In this document: positions 52,477 to 63,871 of the stretch, in pieces
Position numbering within the stretch: position 1 is the stretch's first letter
How the letters are laid out: each line of letters begins with the position of its first letter
Source: Metaphire vulgaris
Lineage: Eukaryota; Annelida; Clitellata; Crassiclitellata; Megascolecidae
NCBI GenBank assembly: GCA_018105865.1
Contig: CM030836.1
Location: forward strand, 2,294,001-2,358,000
Reading direction: 5' to 3'
Length of the DNA: 64,000 bases
The notes under the pieces: model-generated
Told to the model about the DNA's origin: nothing
The model's database searches: none
What the model saw: the letters and a program-made list of their open reading frames with translations, nothing else
Translations under genes and position numbers: made by a program

Positions 52477-53456
52477 TAATTCAGGACTTTTCATATCAGG
52501 ACTATTCATCTCAGGACTGTTCAACGCGGACCATTCATATCAAGAACTACTCATCTCAGGACCCTTCATCAGGAGGAATATTCATCTTAGAACAATTCAT
52601 ATCAGGGCTATTCATCTCGGATTAAGTTATAAATATAGGGAAAGTAAAATAAACATAATTATATAAATATAAAATACGCAAGCATATATACTATATTAGT
52701 GATGTTTGTGACAGAAGTATTATAGAACAAAAGTAAAATATATGAATCATTACGAATACAGTATATATATGTGTGCGTGTGCGTGTGCGCGCGCGCGCGC
52801 GTGTGTGTGAATTAAAATGATAGTAACTAACAAAGTTTAGAAAAGTTTAGTATGGGACCATACTGTATACCTACGTGTTCCAAAAAATCATATTTTCCAA
52901 CCTCCTCACGTCTGTTGCACGGCGTGAGAAAGTATTTGTGTTCAAATCTACCGGTAATTATGTCATTTCAACCAGTCTTCTCCAATTGCGGACTTTAATT
53001 CTCTCCGTCTCACTGCCATGAAGCCTCGCTCGCATTTACAGTATTCAGATTCAAAATGTATGCAACAGTAATTATTGTGCGTAACCCTGTCCCACCTTTG
53101 CTCTTTCATCCTAATTTCCTTTCAACCAGCGTCTCTTGAAATCTAATCTGTGGGCTTGTTTCCCCCAACGGCGGGTCAACGGAAGTCAAAGGAAAGAACT
53201 TACAGCATAGAACTTCTCAAATTTCTGAAGAGGTAACTTCAGAGATTGTATGTACTATATAACATCACTAGTAACCAACTTCGTTTCAGTCTAGATCTAG
53301 ATTTCCTTATACTTCATCCGAGATTAATAGTCCTGACATGAATAGTCCTAAAATGAATATTCCTCCTGATAAAGGTCCTGAAATAAATAGTCCTTGATAT
53401 GAATAGTGTTGAACAGTTCTGAAACGAATAGTCCTGATATGAAAAGTCCGGATACC
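52477..53456. mobile_element. 980-bp TU-like foldback element
   Basis: Left arm 52477-52620 and right arm 53325-53456 are inverted copies built of tandem 15-bp units like TTCATATCAGGACTA. The outer ends share GGACTTTTCATATC. An exact 8-bp TSD CTAAACTC lies at 52469-52476 and 53457-53464. The interior is unique and includes a (TG/CG)n tract at about 52768-52808. The 15-bp tandem units in long inverted arms plus 8-bp TSD match the description of sea-urchin TU elements. Confidence 0.9.
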
Positions 53457-53524
53457 CTAAACTCACTATCTTGATATTGTTCCCTTTCCTTAACGTCTTG
53501 CGCCATCAACCAAATACTTATTTC

Positions 53525-53692
53525 GGAACTTTCCCGTTTTCTGGACCCCAGTGAAGTGTAATGGCTTTTCGGTCGGGAACCTGACACTAGCCCTAACCCT
53601 AACCCTCACCCTATCTTAACCCTAACTACAACCCTAACCCTAACGCCGACTACACCATCCCTCTACTGGGGTCCGGATAACGGGAAAGAACC
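53525..53692. mobile_element. 168-bp MITE with telomere-like core
   Basis: TIRs of 32 bp match at 26 positions; both contain CTTTCCCGTT and GGACCCCAGT. An 8-bp TSD CTTATTTC lies at 53517-53524 and 53693-53700. The core (about 53588-53645) is a degenerate CCCTAA array. GG-start ends with 8-bp duplications might suit Merlin, but the superfamily is uncertain. Confidence 0.88.
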
Positions 53693-53839
53693 CTTATTTC
53701 TTAGCCTCTCTACAATATTTGGGCAATTATTACTTATGTATTATTTCTATAGGACCTCAGACTTATTTATTATTGATTATTAATTCTTTTTACTGCTATT
53801 TTCTGATTTCGCCACAATAGTAATAATAATACAGTAACA

Positions 53840-53895
<56 letters not shown>

Positions 53896-53896
<1 letters not shown>

Positions 53897-54293
53897 GGGG
53901 ATGTCCATTAATTAAGTCAACAATTTAGGGGGAGGGGGTTTGAAAAAATTTGACAGTTGTTGACAAGGGGAGAGGGTCAAGAGAAGTTGACGTCAACAAT
54001 TTCACTTTTTACAAATAATCAAAAACTAGAAAATTTTATGGAATACTACTTATTACAATGGAAAAAAGCATGGCAAAAAGGTCATCACCACCACATTTTG
54101 ACACTCGATGAGCAAAACAGGGAAAAATGGTCATCACTGCAAAAAATAATAACCTTGTTATTGGGACCTGTCATTGATCTGGGGGTGGGGTCAAAAGTTT
54201 TTGACGTAATTATAGAGGGTGACTGAAAGTTGACAGCTATTGACAAGGGGAAAAAATTGCCCAAAATTGTTGACATAATTAATGGACAGCCCC

Positions 54294-54294
<1 letters not shown>
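53896..54294. mobile_element. MITE family M1, copy 1
   Basis: TIRs AGGGGATGTCCATTAATTA and TAATTAATGGACAGCCCCT, continuing inward as GTCAACAATTT. It sits within an (AAT)n tract, so the TSD cannot be read. Open frames across it differ between copies and are not coding. Confidence 0.85.
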
Positions 54295-54337
<43 letters not shown>

Positions 54338-54399
54338 TATTATTATTTATTATTATAGTCCTAGACTTCGACTTCTCAAGACGACTTATTGATGGATTT

Positions 54400-54781
54400 T
54401 TTGAGGGACGTCATTTGGCGGCCGTGCCCTTAAGGAAATCAAAAAATAATGTGTAATGTGTTAAATAAATAAATGTAAAATATGAAAACATCGCCAAAAG
54501 TTGCAAAAATTTGCCAAGATGTCAAGAGTTTACAAATTTGCCAAAATTGGTCCAAAAATTGCCCACAATTTGCCAAAATGTGCCAAAAATCTGCCAAAAT
54601 TTGGGCAAAATTTTCTAAAAAGTTATCTTGCTCTCAAGAAAAGTGTGAAATGACCTGCTTTTTTACTTTATGTCACTTACTATTTTCTCTATTTTTCCTG
54701 TTTTGAGACTTCGCGGCTCATAAGGCTCCCGGCCGCGGCTCACCTTTGGGCCGCGGTCCACGGGCTGAGAACCACTGTATT
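54400..54781. mobile_element. hAT remnant
   Basis: The right end GGGCTGAGAACCACTG (54766-54781) is a classic hAT-type terminus; no left end is visible. The middle (54408-54655) is a degenerate relative of the MITE at 12072, with GACGTCATTT and AGTGTGAAATGAC at its ends and tandem TTGCCAAAA words. Confidence 0.55.
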
Positions 54782-55103
54782 AGTATAGATGTTGCAGCCA
54801 AGTGATCACACAATTTTGAGAAAATCTGAGGACCATTAAATTTCTAAAGGTGGTTATGTTTGATGGCCAAGTACTTATACTACTAAAGATAAGATTATGA
54901 GATGCAGGATTAGAGGAGCTTTGAAATAAGAATAAAAAGATCGATAGCAGTACATAGACATTCCAGAGACTGGGTCGAGATGAACTGGGGTGATATCCAG
55001 CCCTCAGTAGAAGACGTTACGAAGAAGTCTAGCAGCTCGAGGGTTAATCTCAGCCGTTTGAATATATAGATTTGTGAAATGAGAGAACAGAATAATAATA
55101 ATA

Positions 55104-55139
<36 letters not shown>

Positions 55140-55521
55140 TGATTTTAAGTGGTTTAGGAGGCTAAGTAAGCCTGTGTGAAAACCACTGAAAATGAATTGA
55201 ATGAATTGAATGAAAATGAATGAATTGAAAAATTGAATGCTTCAGTGGAATGAAATTTACAGTGAACTGATTCGTTAGAGCGAAAACAGATGATGAAACA
55301 AACGGTGTAGGCTACATTCAATTTATTATAACGACACTTTCTTTAAATTGGCCTTCTAAGTCATAAAAATGACTTATTATAAGTAATAAGCTTACTTCTA
55401 CACGAACAGGAATGGAACTGGACGTTAAAGGCATGAGGTAATGTGAAAGAAAGAAGACAAATGCATGAATCGAGTTTTCGTGAAGCCTGCGGTGACGTAT
55501 GCCCATCTATTGCATTAATTG
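54782..55521. other. Spacer with simple repeats, no gene seen
   Basis: Contains (AAT)n at 55090-55138 followed by GTGATTTTAAGTGG and GAAAACCACTG; similar sequence follows (AAT)n at 61447, so this is part of a repeat. Then come GAATTGAATGAATT repeats. Confidence 0.45.
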
Positions 55522-57913
55522 CACTGGTCAACAAATTTTATGCAAGTTTTTGTTTCCTCTACAAATTTTGGTGAAACTAATAGATTTTGACTTGCTGAAC
55601 ACAAATATGTAATTAGAATTTCTGTATCACGTAAGGTTTTTAAGAAAGCGACAATTTAGCATTTAGTATTGTAACGTCTTCTGCAACATAATCCTACAGA
55701 AGGATCTAGGCAATAATGACAAGACATGAAAAAATTAGAAATGTTTTGCTGTAGATTTTCGTTTGTAGTCACTGTCCTGTGCTTCACGTATCAGTGACCA
55801 ACAGTAGTCTCCGAGCATAGACGGACTCCACTTTCCCTGGTAGCGTTTCTCGATGCTGGCAATGTCTTTGTGAAATCTTTCACCATGTTCATCACTGACG
55901 GCGCCGAGATTGTCGGGAAGAAGTCCAAGTGAGAATGAAGGAAGTGTATCTTCAGTGACATGTTGCATTTCATTGCCTTGTAAGCTTGTAGCAGATTTCC
56001 AATTTGTTCAACATAGTTTGGCGCCTTGTAGTTGCCCAGAAAGTTAGCAACAACATCCCTGAAGGCTGTCCTGGCAACATGCTCGGCACCCCGCAGAAGG
56101 CCCTCAAAGTGACTGTCCTTGAGCATCTCTCGAATCTGTGGGCCAACAAAAACGACTTCTTTTATTTTAGCATCACTAGTGCGTGGAAACCTTTGTCGTA
56201 AGTATGTAAATGCTTCACTTTCTTTGTTCATTGGCGTTTGACAAAGTTTTTCATTAACCCAAGTTTGATGTGCAAAGGTGGGAGATAAATGTTCTTCGGA
56301 TCAACGAGAGGATCATGTTTAACGTTCTTCTGTCCTGGAACCAAGTCCCTGCGAGGTGGCCAGACCTTTCTCACATAATGTGAATCTCTAGCTCGGCTGT
56401 CCCACTCGCAAAGAAAGCAGCAGTACTTGGTGTAGCCTAGCTGCAGACCGAGTAGAATTGCAACAACTTTCAGATCTCCACATATATTCCAGTTGTATCT
56501 CGAGTATTCTATGCGTTTCAATAGCAGCTGCATGTTCTCATATGTTTTCTTCATGTAAGCAGCATGTCCAATGGGTACTGAAGGGTATGAATTGCCATTG
56601 TGCAGCAAAACAGCCTTTAAACTTAACAGCGAAGAGTCGACAAAAAGTTGCCATTCGGATGGATTGTGCTTACAGTCGAAAGCAGAAAGCTATCCATCAA
56701 TGTCAATGCAAAAAGTAAGACTGTCGATTTTTTGAAGAATCGAGTCAAGTCTTCACGCCGTTTACGAAATACTGAAATTTTTGTACCTGGAGAGAGCAGA
56801 TTCCATCCTTGCAACCTAGATCCAAGCAATTCTGCTTGATTTTTTGACAAATTTAAGTCTCTGACCAGATCATTGAGCTCTGCTTGAGAAATCCAATGAG
56901 GATTCCTGGATGTCGATGGCTCAAACTCTGGGTCTTCCGTAGCTGAATCATCAACTATCTGCAGCATTTCATCTGTCTCTGCATGCTCGTCCTCGTCCTC
57001 CAGTGTCCAAAACTCGGGTGGGGGGGTTGGAACAGGAAGACTCTCGTCGTGTGGAACTGGTCTCATTGTCGAGGCAAGGTTAGGATACTCAATTTACTTT
57101 CGATTATTTGAAGAAAATCCTGTAACATTCGTCATGCAGAAATAGCAATCCGTTACATGATTATTCTGCTCCCTCCATATCATTGGTATGGCGAATGGCA
57201 TGGATGGACGCTTACCTGCAAGCCAAGCTCGCAGACTGGTAGCACAAGATGAACAACATATATGAGGTGCCCATACTTTGTCCTGGTCGCCAATTTTGCA
57301 TCCAAAGTGTAACTCATATCCTTTCTTTATGATTGCTGTCATACTCCACTTCTGTGATTTCAACGTAAACTCTCCACAGATGTAGCAGAACGTGTCACTG
57401 CTATTGCGACATCGACGCGACATTTCAGAAACTTTTATTAAATTAGTTAATATATTCAATTCACAGCCTTTAACTAAACAGTTATATCTCATCAAATAGA
57501 AAGACTGCAGCTGCTTTCTAGTGCTACTTGGTATTTATATAGGACTGCGTAACCATAGCAACAATACATGCTAGGCATGCAGTCTTAAAGACAGGTTTGG
57601 GCGCGTCTGGGCATGTCTGGACATGCCTAATTATACTAATTTTCAAAATCCATGTAGTTAAGTGAGCCAGCAGTACATATTACATCTGTTATGGCGGTCA
57701 CATAAGATTCTTGCCTAACCTGAATACCCATAACTCAGATAACTCTCGAAAACCACGATTTTAAAATTCTTATAATTTTAAAATTTAAAATCAGCTTTTT
57801 CTCAAAAAACTTACGTGATAGGAAAATTTCAAAATTATTCCTGTAATCAGCATGACAAAATCTACCTGTAACACCAGAAATTGCACAGGAAACAAAAACC
57901 TTGTTGACCAGTG
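55522..57913 (-). mobile_element. 2.4-kb TIR transposon carrying an orphan zinc-finger-like protein
   Basis: Both ends read CACTGGTCAACAA inward and then GTTTTTGTTTCC; the left copy has a 10-bp extra piece. The gene-bearing part lies between them on the minus strand. No clean TSD: ATTAATTG on the left, TTGTAGTA on the right. The TIRs and their symmetric placement around the only gene support a DNA transposon. Confidence 0.75.
55735..57426 (-). pseudogene. Orphan zinc-finger-like transposon protein, degenerate
   Basis: Starts MSRRCRNSSDTFCYICGEF, with paired cysteines (CYICGE, HICCSSC, CYFC) giving a zinc-binding N-terminus. It continues DLVRDLNLSKNQAELLGSRL, HNGNSYPSVPIGHAAYMK, WNICGDLKVVAILLGLQ, CCFLCEWDSRARD, LPPLHIKLGLMKNFVK, VGPQIREMLKD and MSLKIHFLHSHLDFFP. 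The end is DEHGERFHKDIASIEKRYQG and MLGDYCWSLIRE. I know this as a multi-copy unnamed family in arthropods and other invertebrates. At least three frameshifts and one stop (near 57095, 56735, 56228 and 55925) disable it. A D/E/H-rich C-terminal half could be a nuclease or transposase domain; unproven. Confidence 0.75.
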
Positions 57914-59638
57914 TTGTAGTAGGCCTATTTATAACATAATTTTGTATTCAAACATCTCTCTGTGTTTTTCCGCTGGTTATCCTATTAGATGTTTACACTG
58001 CAAAATCAATGTCAGACAAAATCAATCAGTTTGACATATTTCAAAATAATTTTGAGTAAAAACAACTCTAAAGTTATATAGGCGGCATATAATAATCCGC
58101 TGATTAATTTACGCTGAAAGTTATGGAGATCCTTCTGCCTCTGTGCTAATTAGGCCCAAACACAATATGTTAGAATAAATATATGTGCTATTAATTGAGA
58201 CACAAGTCGGCAAATAGAAACACAGAACAGAGAACACACAGAGTTTAGACGCAGTTTCATGTTCAGACACGAAATTATCTCCATTTGACGGTAGGATTGT
58301 ATGATGTGTGGAGTTGGCTGGTACAGGATCCGGATTCATCTGAGTTGGCCCAGTTAGATCTAAGAAGTGCTTGTTGCAAATGTATGTCCATCTGGTAATG
58401 TTCCCGATAGTAAAGTTCTCTCGTCGACATGCTACAGCCCACCTCTCTGCTTTTGCTCTGTCAGTCGACGACTCGACGGACCGGGAACTGTATAAAACGA
58501 ACCCCTTCTTTCAAACAAATGTCAGTTTTCTTATTGTCATTTGCACATGTTCCATAACAACAGTGTTTGATGGGCATACTTAATTTTATCGCAGAACAAA
58601 TTAAACTTTAAGAAATCTATTTAGTAATTCACACAATACGCTTGAATACAGTTATCTAATGACCACATTTGCATACACATGCGCAGTGCGCGTGACCTCC
58701 TTTAGGACCGATTCTAATTTTAGTTCCGCGATAAGCCTAATTGACCACTACAGTTGCATACGTTTTGTTGATCGCCAAATATTTCGGTTTGCCTTTAGCT
58801 CAGTCGTTCTACTGCTTCGTTGTGTGTGTGCATTGCTTGTGGCTGCTTCTCATACGACTCAATACTGTAAAATTTAGATCATAACTTCGCTTATCTCTTC
58901 CGTTGTCAGCATTGTTCTATTTTGCTTCATCCTGCGTCTTCGGTTATGTCTTAAGTACGAGTGGACATTTTACAAGCTGAGATGTCTTTACTAACTCTGA
59001 GCACAGTAAGTTCGAAGAACGTATTCTGATGTAGGTCTATCGGCAGAGCAATCAGCATTAGTCGCTTACAAGCAGAGAGGCAGACCTAAAGCATTTCGTG
59101 GTAAGAATCCAGGTACAGATGAGAGCGATTTAATATTCCTGTGCATAATTACTTTAGCTACGCTTTAACGAGATCATCATGATGATAATCACAATGGAGA
59201 TTTTGATGATGATAATGATGACGACGGCCAAGAATAAAGAAATTGATTAGGAATAATCAAAGTAGAGTATGATGATGACTAAAGAGATCATGAAGATGGT
59301 GTTGCGCATTCAACGTGGATTCAGTAGACTGAAAATGTATTTGTCAGTTAAATAGGAACTTAAATAAGAATTTATAATAGTCGGTTAACTTTTAGCAATT
59401 AAATCAACATGCTGATTCCACAGAAAATCAGTGACATTAAACGAGAATTCGAGAAATATAACATCAAAATGCAATGTAAATAATAAGTAATTAATTATGC
59501 CACAATGCTTTCGAGAAGTATAATGGTGGAAACGATCATGCAAAGGGTAAGATGGTTGAATAGGGGCTGCAGGAATAAATAAATTTAAAGAGCAAAAGCA
59601 AGTGATCAGCTGAAGTGCGCTCTGAATAATAATAATAA
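57914..59638. other. Long spacer, no gene seen
   Basis: No open frame with a recognisable domain. GAT-rich simple sequence occurs at 59178-59230. The frame at 58659-58877 begins MTTFAYTCAVRV and has a hydrophobic stretch, but nothing else supports it. Confidence 0.45.
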
Positions 59639-61388
59639 TCTTATTATATAATTCTCGATGTCTGTCGCGTCCGTCTGTCCGTCCGCAACACGGCGGGTAT
59701 TGCAAAACGCTGTTGTCATTGACAACCAAATATTGTTTAATCAAAAATGTATTAAAATCAACGGAGCGTTTAACGAAGCGTCTTAATTGCAGCTTAAACC
59801 CCCGTTCCTCTTCCCTCACCCCATCCCTCTCCCATTCGCCCAGGCCCCAACCCATTCCCGCCGAGGCCCCAAACCCCCTTTCCTCTTCCCTCTCCCCATA
59901 ACTCTCCCAATCCCCTTCCCTCTCCCCATCTCTCTCCCAATCGCCCCGGTCCCAACACATCCCCACCCAGGCCCCAACCCATACCTGTCCCACCCTACCC
60001 CACAGGCTCCAAACCCCTTTTCCCATTCCCTCTCCCAACCCCCTTCCCTCTCCCCAAACCTCTCCCAATCGCCCCAGGCCCCAACCCATACTCGCCCCGT
60101 TTCCATTCCCTCTCACCATCCCTCTCCCAACCCCATTCCCTCTCCCATCCCTTTCTCAATCGCCCCGGCCTCAAACCATCACCGCTCCGCCCTACCCCCA
60201 CCGGCCCCAAACCCCGTTCCCAAACCTACGGTCACAAACCCCGTTCCTAAACCTACACAACGCTGCTCCGAAAACCCGCACAACCCACTTTCCTCCTCCC
60301 AAATCTCCCTTCCCTCTCCCAATGCCCTGCCCCCCCGTTATTATATATATTTACTCCTTCCTAACCTAAAACCCTATTTTTTAAAATTTAACCCCTCAAT
60401 TGGGGATTAAATTTTCAGACGCGTCACCGTACTGGAGATTTAATTTTTGGAAAAGCGTTCTTCAGAAATGATTGCTGTAACGTTTTAAATTTGCTATATC
60501 TCAGGCTATGTAGGAGCTAAAAAGATGAGGTTTGCACCTTTGTTTAGATTTTTTATTCCTCTTTCTAACCGTCCGTGCAAAACAAAAAAATTGGGGGTAG
60601 AGTTCACTTTACGGCCTGAAATATCACCCTCTTCTCCAAAATATTTGTATAGCCCCCTAGCAAAATATTTTCAGCGGTAACCCCACTTTGGTCAGCGGAA
60701 AAGTTGTAAAGGGATGTCAGAGGAATAAAATAAACCAAAAAGTTTGAAAATCGGTTGACATTTGGTAAAGATCTATCAATTCTAACCCGATGACCCCAAT
60801 GTTTGAACATAATTATTATCGGTGAATTTCGCGAAAGTTTTGAATTCTGAGAATTCTGATCAAAAGTACATGATCCAGCGAAGGCATTATGTCCATTCCC
60901 ATTGATGCTATTGCTGGTTCATGACTGAATTCCTAAATCTATTTCTGTTCCATTAAATATTTTAATTTTAGTTTCGTACTTTTTTGAATTTGCTATATCT
61001 CAGGCTATATAAGAGCTAAGAAGATGAGGTTTGCACCATTGTTTAGCCTTTTTATTCGTCTTTCTAACCGTCCGTGCAAAACAAAAAAGTCTAGCGTTCA
61101 CGAGCTTTCCGACAATCAAGTGAGAATGAGGAGCAGGCTGTTGCTCGGCGTGCAACAGCAGCACAGCAAACAAGAGAATCAAGCACTGCATGTCGTTCGA
61201 CACTGCCAAATCATTACACTTACGTTGACTATCAAGTTTCAGAAAATTCATGCGAATGGGCGTTAACTCGGTTGAAGGAAAAGGCGGCGAGTTAGGGAAA
61301 TTAATTGCGCAAAATCCTATTGCATTTGCACAAAATTGGGTGGTAAAACAGCCAATCTCCCCCGTCATTTTTGATGGGTAAACACCTA

Positions 61389-61389
<1 letters not shown>
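59639..61389 (+). mobile_element. Helitron copy 4, complete (1751 bp)
   Basis: Begins TCTTATTATATAATTCTCG at 59639 after A and ends with the hairpin (CCCGTCATTTTTGATGGG), TAAACAC and CTAG at 61386-61389 before T. It sits exactly inside an (AAT)n tract, showing A/T insertion without duplication. It includes a CCGTCCG-rich 5' part, a C-rich array (59800-60330) and a conserved frame near 61080-61270 ending EWALTRLKEKAAS. No Rep/helicase domain, so it is non-autonomous. Confidence 0.9.

Positions 61390-61446
<57 letters not shown>
61390..61446 (+). repeat. (AAT)n tract split by the Helitron
   Basis: Continues the AAT run seen at 59625-59638 on the other side of Helitron copy 4. Confidence 0.9.
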
Positions 61447-61447
<1 letters not shown>

Positions 61448-61534
61448 GTGATTTCAAATGAATTAAGAGGCATGAGTGTGCGCGAAAACCACTGTAATCA
61501 CTCTCAACCTTTAAGAACCACGTTTTGGGAGCTG

Positions 61535-61950
61535 CGCATTAGTTGGGCATTGCAAACTAGGGGGAACGGGGTTCGAAAAAGTCTGACAGTTGTTGACAGG
61601 GGGAGGGGTCAAGAGAAGTTGATGTCAGCAATTTCATTTTTTACAAATATTCGAAAAAAGACATTTCATGAAATATTATTTATTGCAACAGAAAAAAGCC
61701 TGACGAGCAAAACTGGTCATCACCGCCACATTTTGACACTCGATGAGCACAAAAAGGGGGAAAAGGTCTCATCACAGCAAAAATAATAACCTTCAAATTT
61801 CTTAGTTGACCCCGGACCCGTCACTGATCTTAGGGGGTCAATCATTTTGACATAATTATAGGAGGGGTCACTGAAAGTTAGACAGTTGCTGACAATGGGA
61901 AAGGGTCAAAATTGCCCAAAAATTGTTGATGTAATTAATGGACAGCCCCT
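61535..61950. mobile_element. MITE family M1, copy 3
   Basis: Right end GTAATTAATGGACAGCCCCT is intact and the left end is degraded. The interior aligns along its length with 53896-54294 (for example CACATTTTGACACTCGATGA is shared). Confidence 0.8.
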
Positions 61951-62849
61951 TTCTAGATAGCATTTTAATCCATTTATTATTTAAGATGTTACTGCCTTTG
62001 CGTCCAATATCTTCCATAAATCCACTACCCTAGAACTAATAGAGGTTTACCTTGGTCTCACCCTTTGCTTGTAGAATTTACATTTCTGATATCTGCGCTG
62101 CTATAGTGTGCTATTGTAAAAAATCGCTCATGTGATTTCTCAGACATTATTTTGTCTAGGTCTATCAAATCTCCTCTCTCTCTCTCTTCTCGTTTCTAAC
62201 GGTGTCCAAGCAGAATAATGAAGTATTTTTTCATTGCTTAAATTATGACATCCATTGGCCATCTTTGTTTTTTCACGCTAGGCTACTCTCTCATAGGAAA
62301 AACGTTTGGGAACTCATTTCACATTTGTTTTGTCTTTAGAAATTATTATCGAATTTGAACATTTATTACTATATTTTCAAAATATTTAAAGAAATAAGCT
62401 ACTTTTAGAAGAAACTGAAAGAGACTCAAAGAACTACAGTGTAATTATAGTATCATCGAAACTGTTAAGAGTAAAATTTATGCAGAGTACTGATATTACG
62501 CTTTACATCAACTTCTAGAGTTTTCTCAAGTTCTTATCCGACAAATCGTCTCGATTTCTTTTCATGCTTTGTCTGTCTAGAGCTGAATGTCTGTCGCAAA
62601 GTAGCAAATAATCAGCGTATTCTGTAGGATAAAAATATGTGAGAGGTGGACCCACTAATCTGATGAATAAAAGTGACGTCTCTCTTCTTGTCATAAGCAA
62701 AACTCTCGTTGTGATGATTAACTAATTCATTTGTGACAATCCCATTTGACCCTCACTAGAAGAAATGGAAATTGTATAATCTGGGCCGGGGGAACAAATA
62801 TTGATTCCGGGCCTCATGCTTCACTCTACGCATGATTTGATCACAAAAT
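61951..62849. other. Spacer, no gene seen
   Basis: AT-rich with a short CTCTCTCTCT tract at about 62175. No coding region or repeat end is supported. Confidence 0.5.
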
Positions 62850-63165
62850 CAGAACCGTAGCTAGAGTATTCGGCGCCCGGGGCAAGGGACAAGGTATAAA
62901 TAGAAATTTCGTGTTTACTTACTTACTTACTTAAATTTTGCGGTAATTTCCGGTGATGACCTTTTTTGCTTATCCGAGTTCTCATGACAACGTGGAGACA
63001 TACAAATTGTTAACTTCACCTCTAAAAGCTGGTGATGACCTTTTTAACTTTTCAGAATTTTACGGAGTTAGTGTGCAGAATGCGCTCCTCCCCTCTCCCT
63101 CCCCCTCCGAACGGCGCCCGAGGCGGCTTCCCGCCTCCGCCTTCCCCGCCCCTAGCTACGCTCTG
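62850..63165. mobile_element. 316-bp hAT MITE
   Basis: Ends CAGAACCGTAGCTAG and CTAGCTACGCTCTG, with a perfect 8-bp TSD CACAAAAT (62842-62849, 63166-63173). GGCGCCCG near both ends. Non-coding despite an open frame. Confidence 0.9.
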
Positions 63166-63871
63166 CACAAAATTTTAAGGATACTAAAAATTGTGTTTTA
63201 CAATTTGTTGTATTTGCTGTATCCTCCAACTTCAAATTTTTAATACAAGTTATAGGTACAGTTAGTACTTATACAACCCGTGAGTCAACATTATCTGTAA
63301 TAGTGTTAACGACTTAATGTTTGCTTTAAATAGTGCCGCGGATCGAATTTGATCCTCGTTCATAGTTCACCAATAAGTTATTAACAGCACTAAAGAGTCA
63401 AACATGCTTTTCTAGATTTTCTAAATTTTTCGAAATTTTTCAAAAATGTTCGAAATTTTCAACATTTTTCGTTTTGTATCGAAATCATGATTACTTATTT
63501 AAATCACCTGTAGGCTCCATGAATGACCTTTACACGTCTTTTTGAAGCTGTAACAATTTTCTATGAGGTTGCGTAGATATATCAGTTACTATTTTTGTCT
63601 TTTTTATGGTTAGCGCGAGCCCTTTGTTTATCTCCGGTCCCGGGTAATAATGTACCCCTCAGTAACTCTGTCCCCCTCTCGTCGGCCCTGGTTCGAGACA
63701 CTCTCCCAACTCGGTGATTGATTCCTTCAAAAATTATGAGCCTAATTATTTATTACTGTTTTTCGATATTGAGACCAGAGATGCACTTAAAAGCATACAT
63801 TGCAGAGAAACGAAAACTAATAATAATCTTGTAAAATGAAAATGAAAACGCAATGTAATTGACCAATAGGC
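63166..63871. other. Spacer, no gene seen
   Basis: AT-rich. TTTCGAAATTTTTC-type words repeat near 63425-63470. No feature is supported. Confidence 0.5.

Noticed and set aside
52488..52620. CRISPR-like array of 15-bp repeats
   Set aside because: Repeats are contiguous without unique spacers, the genome is eukaryotic, and the array is one arm of a foldback element.
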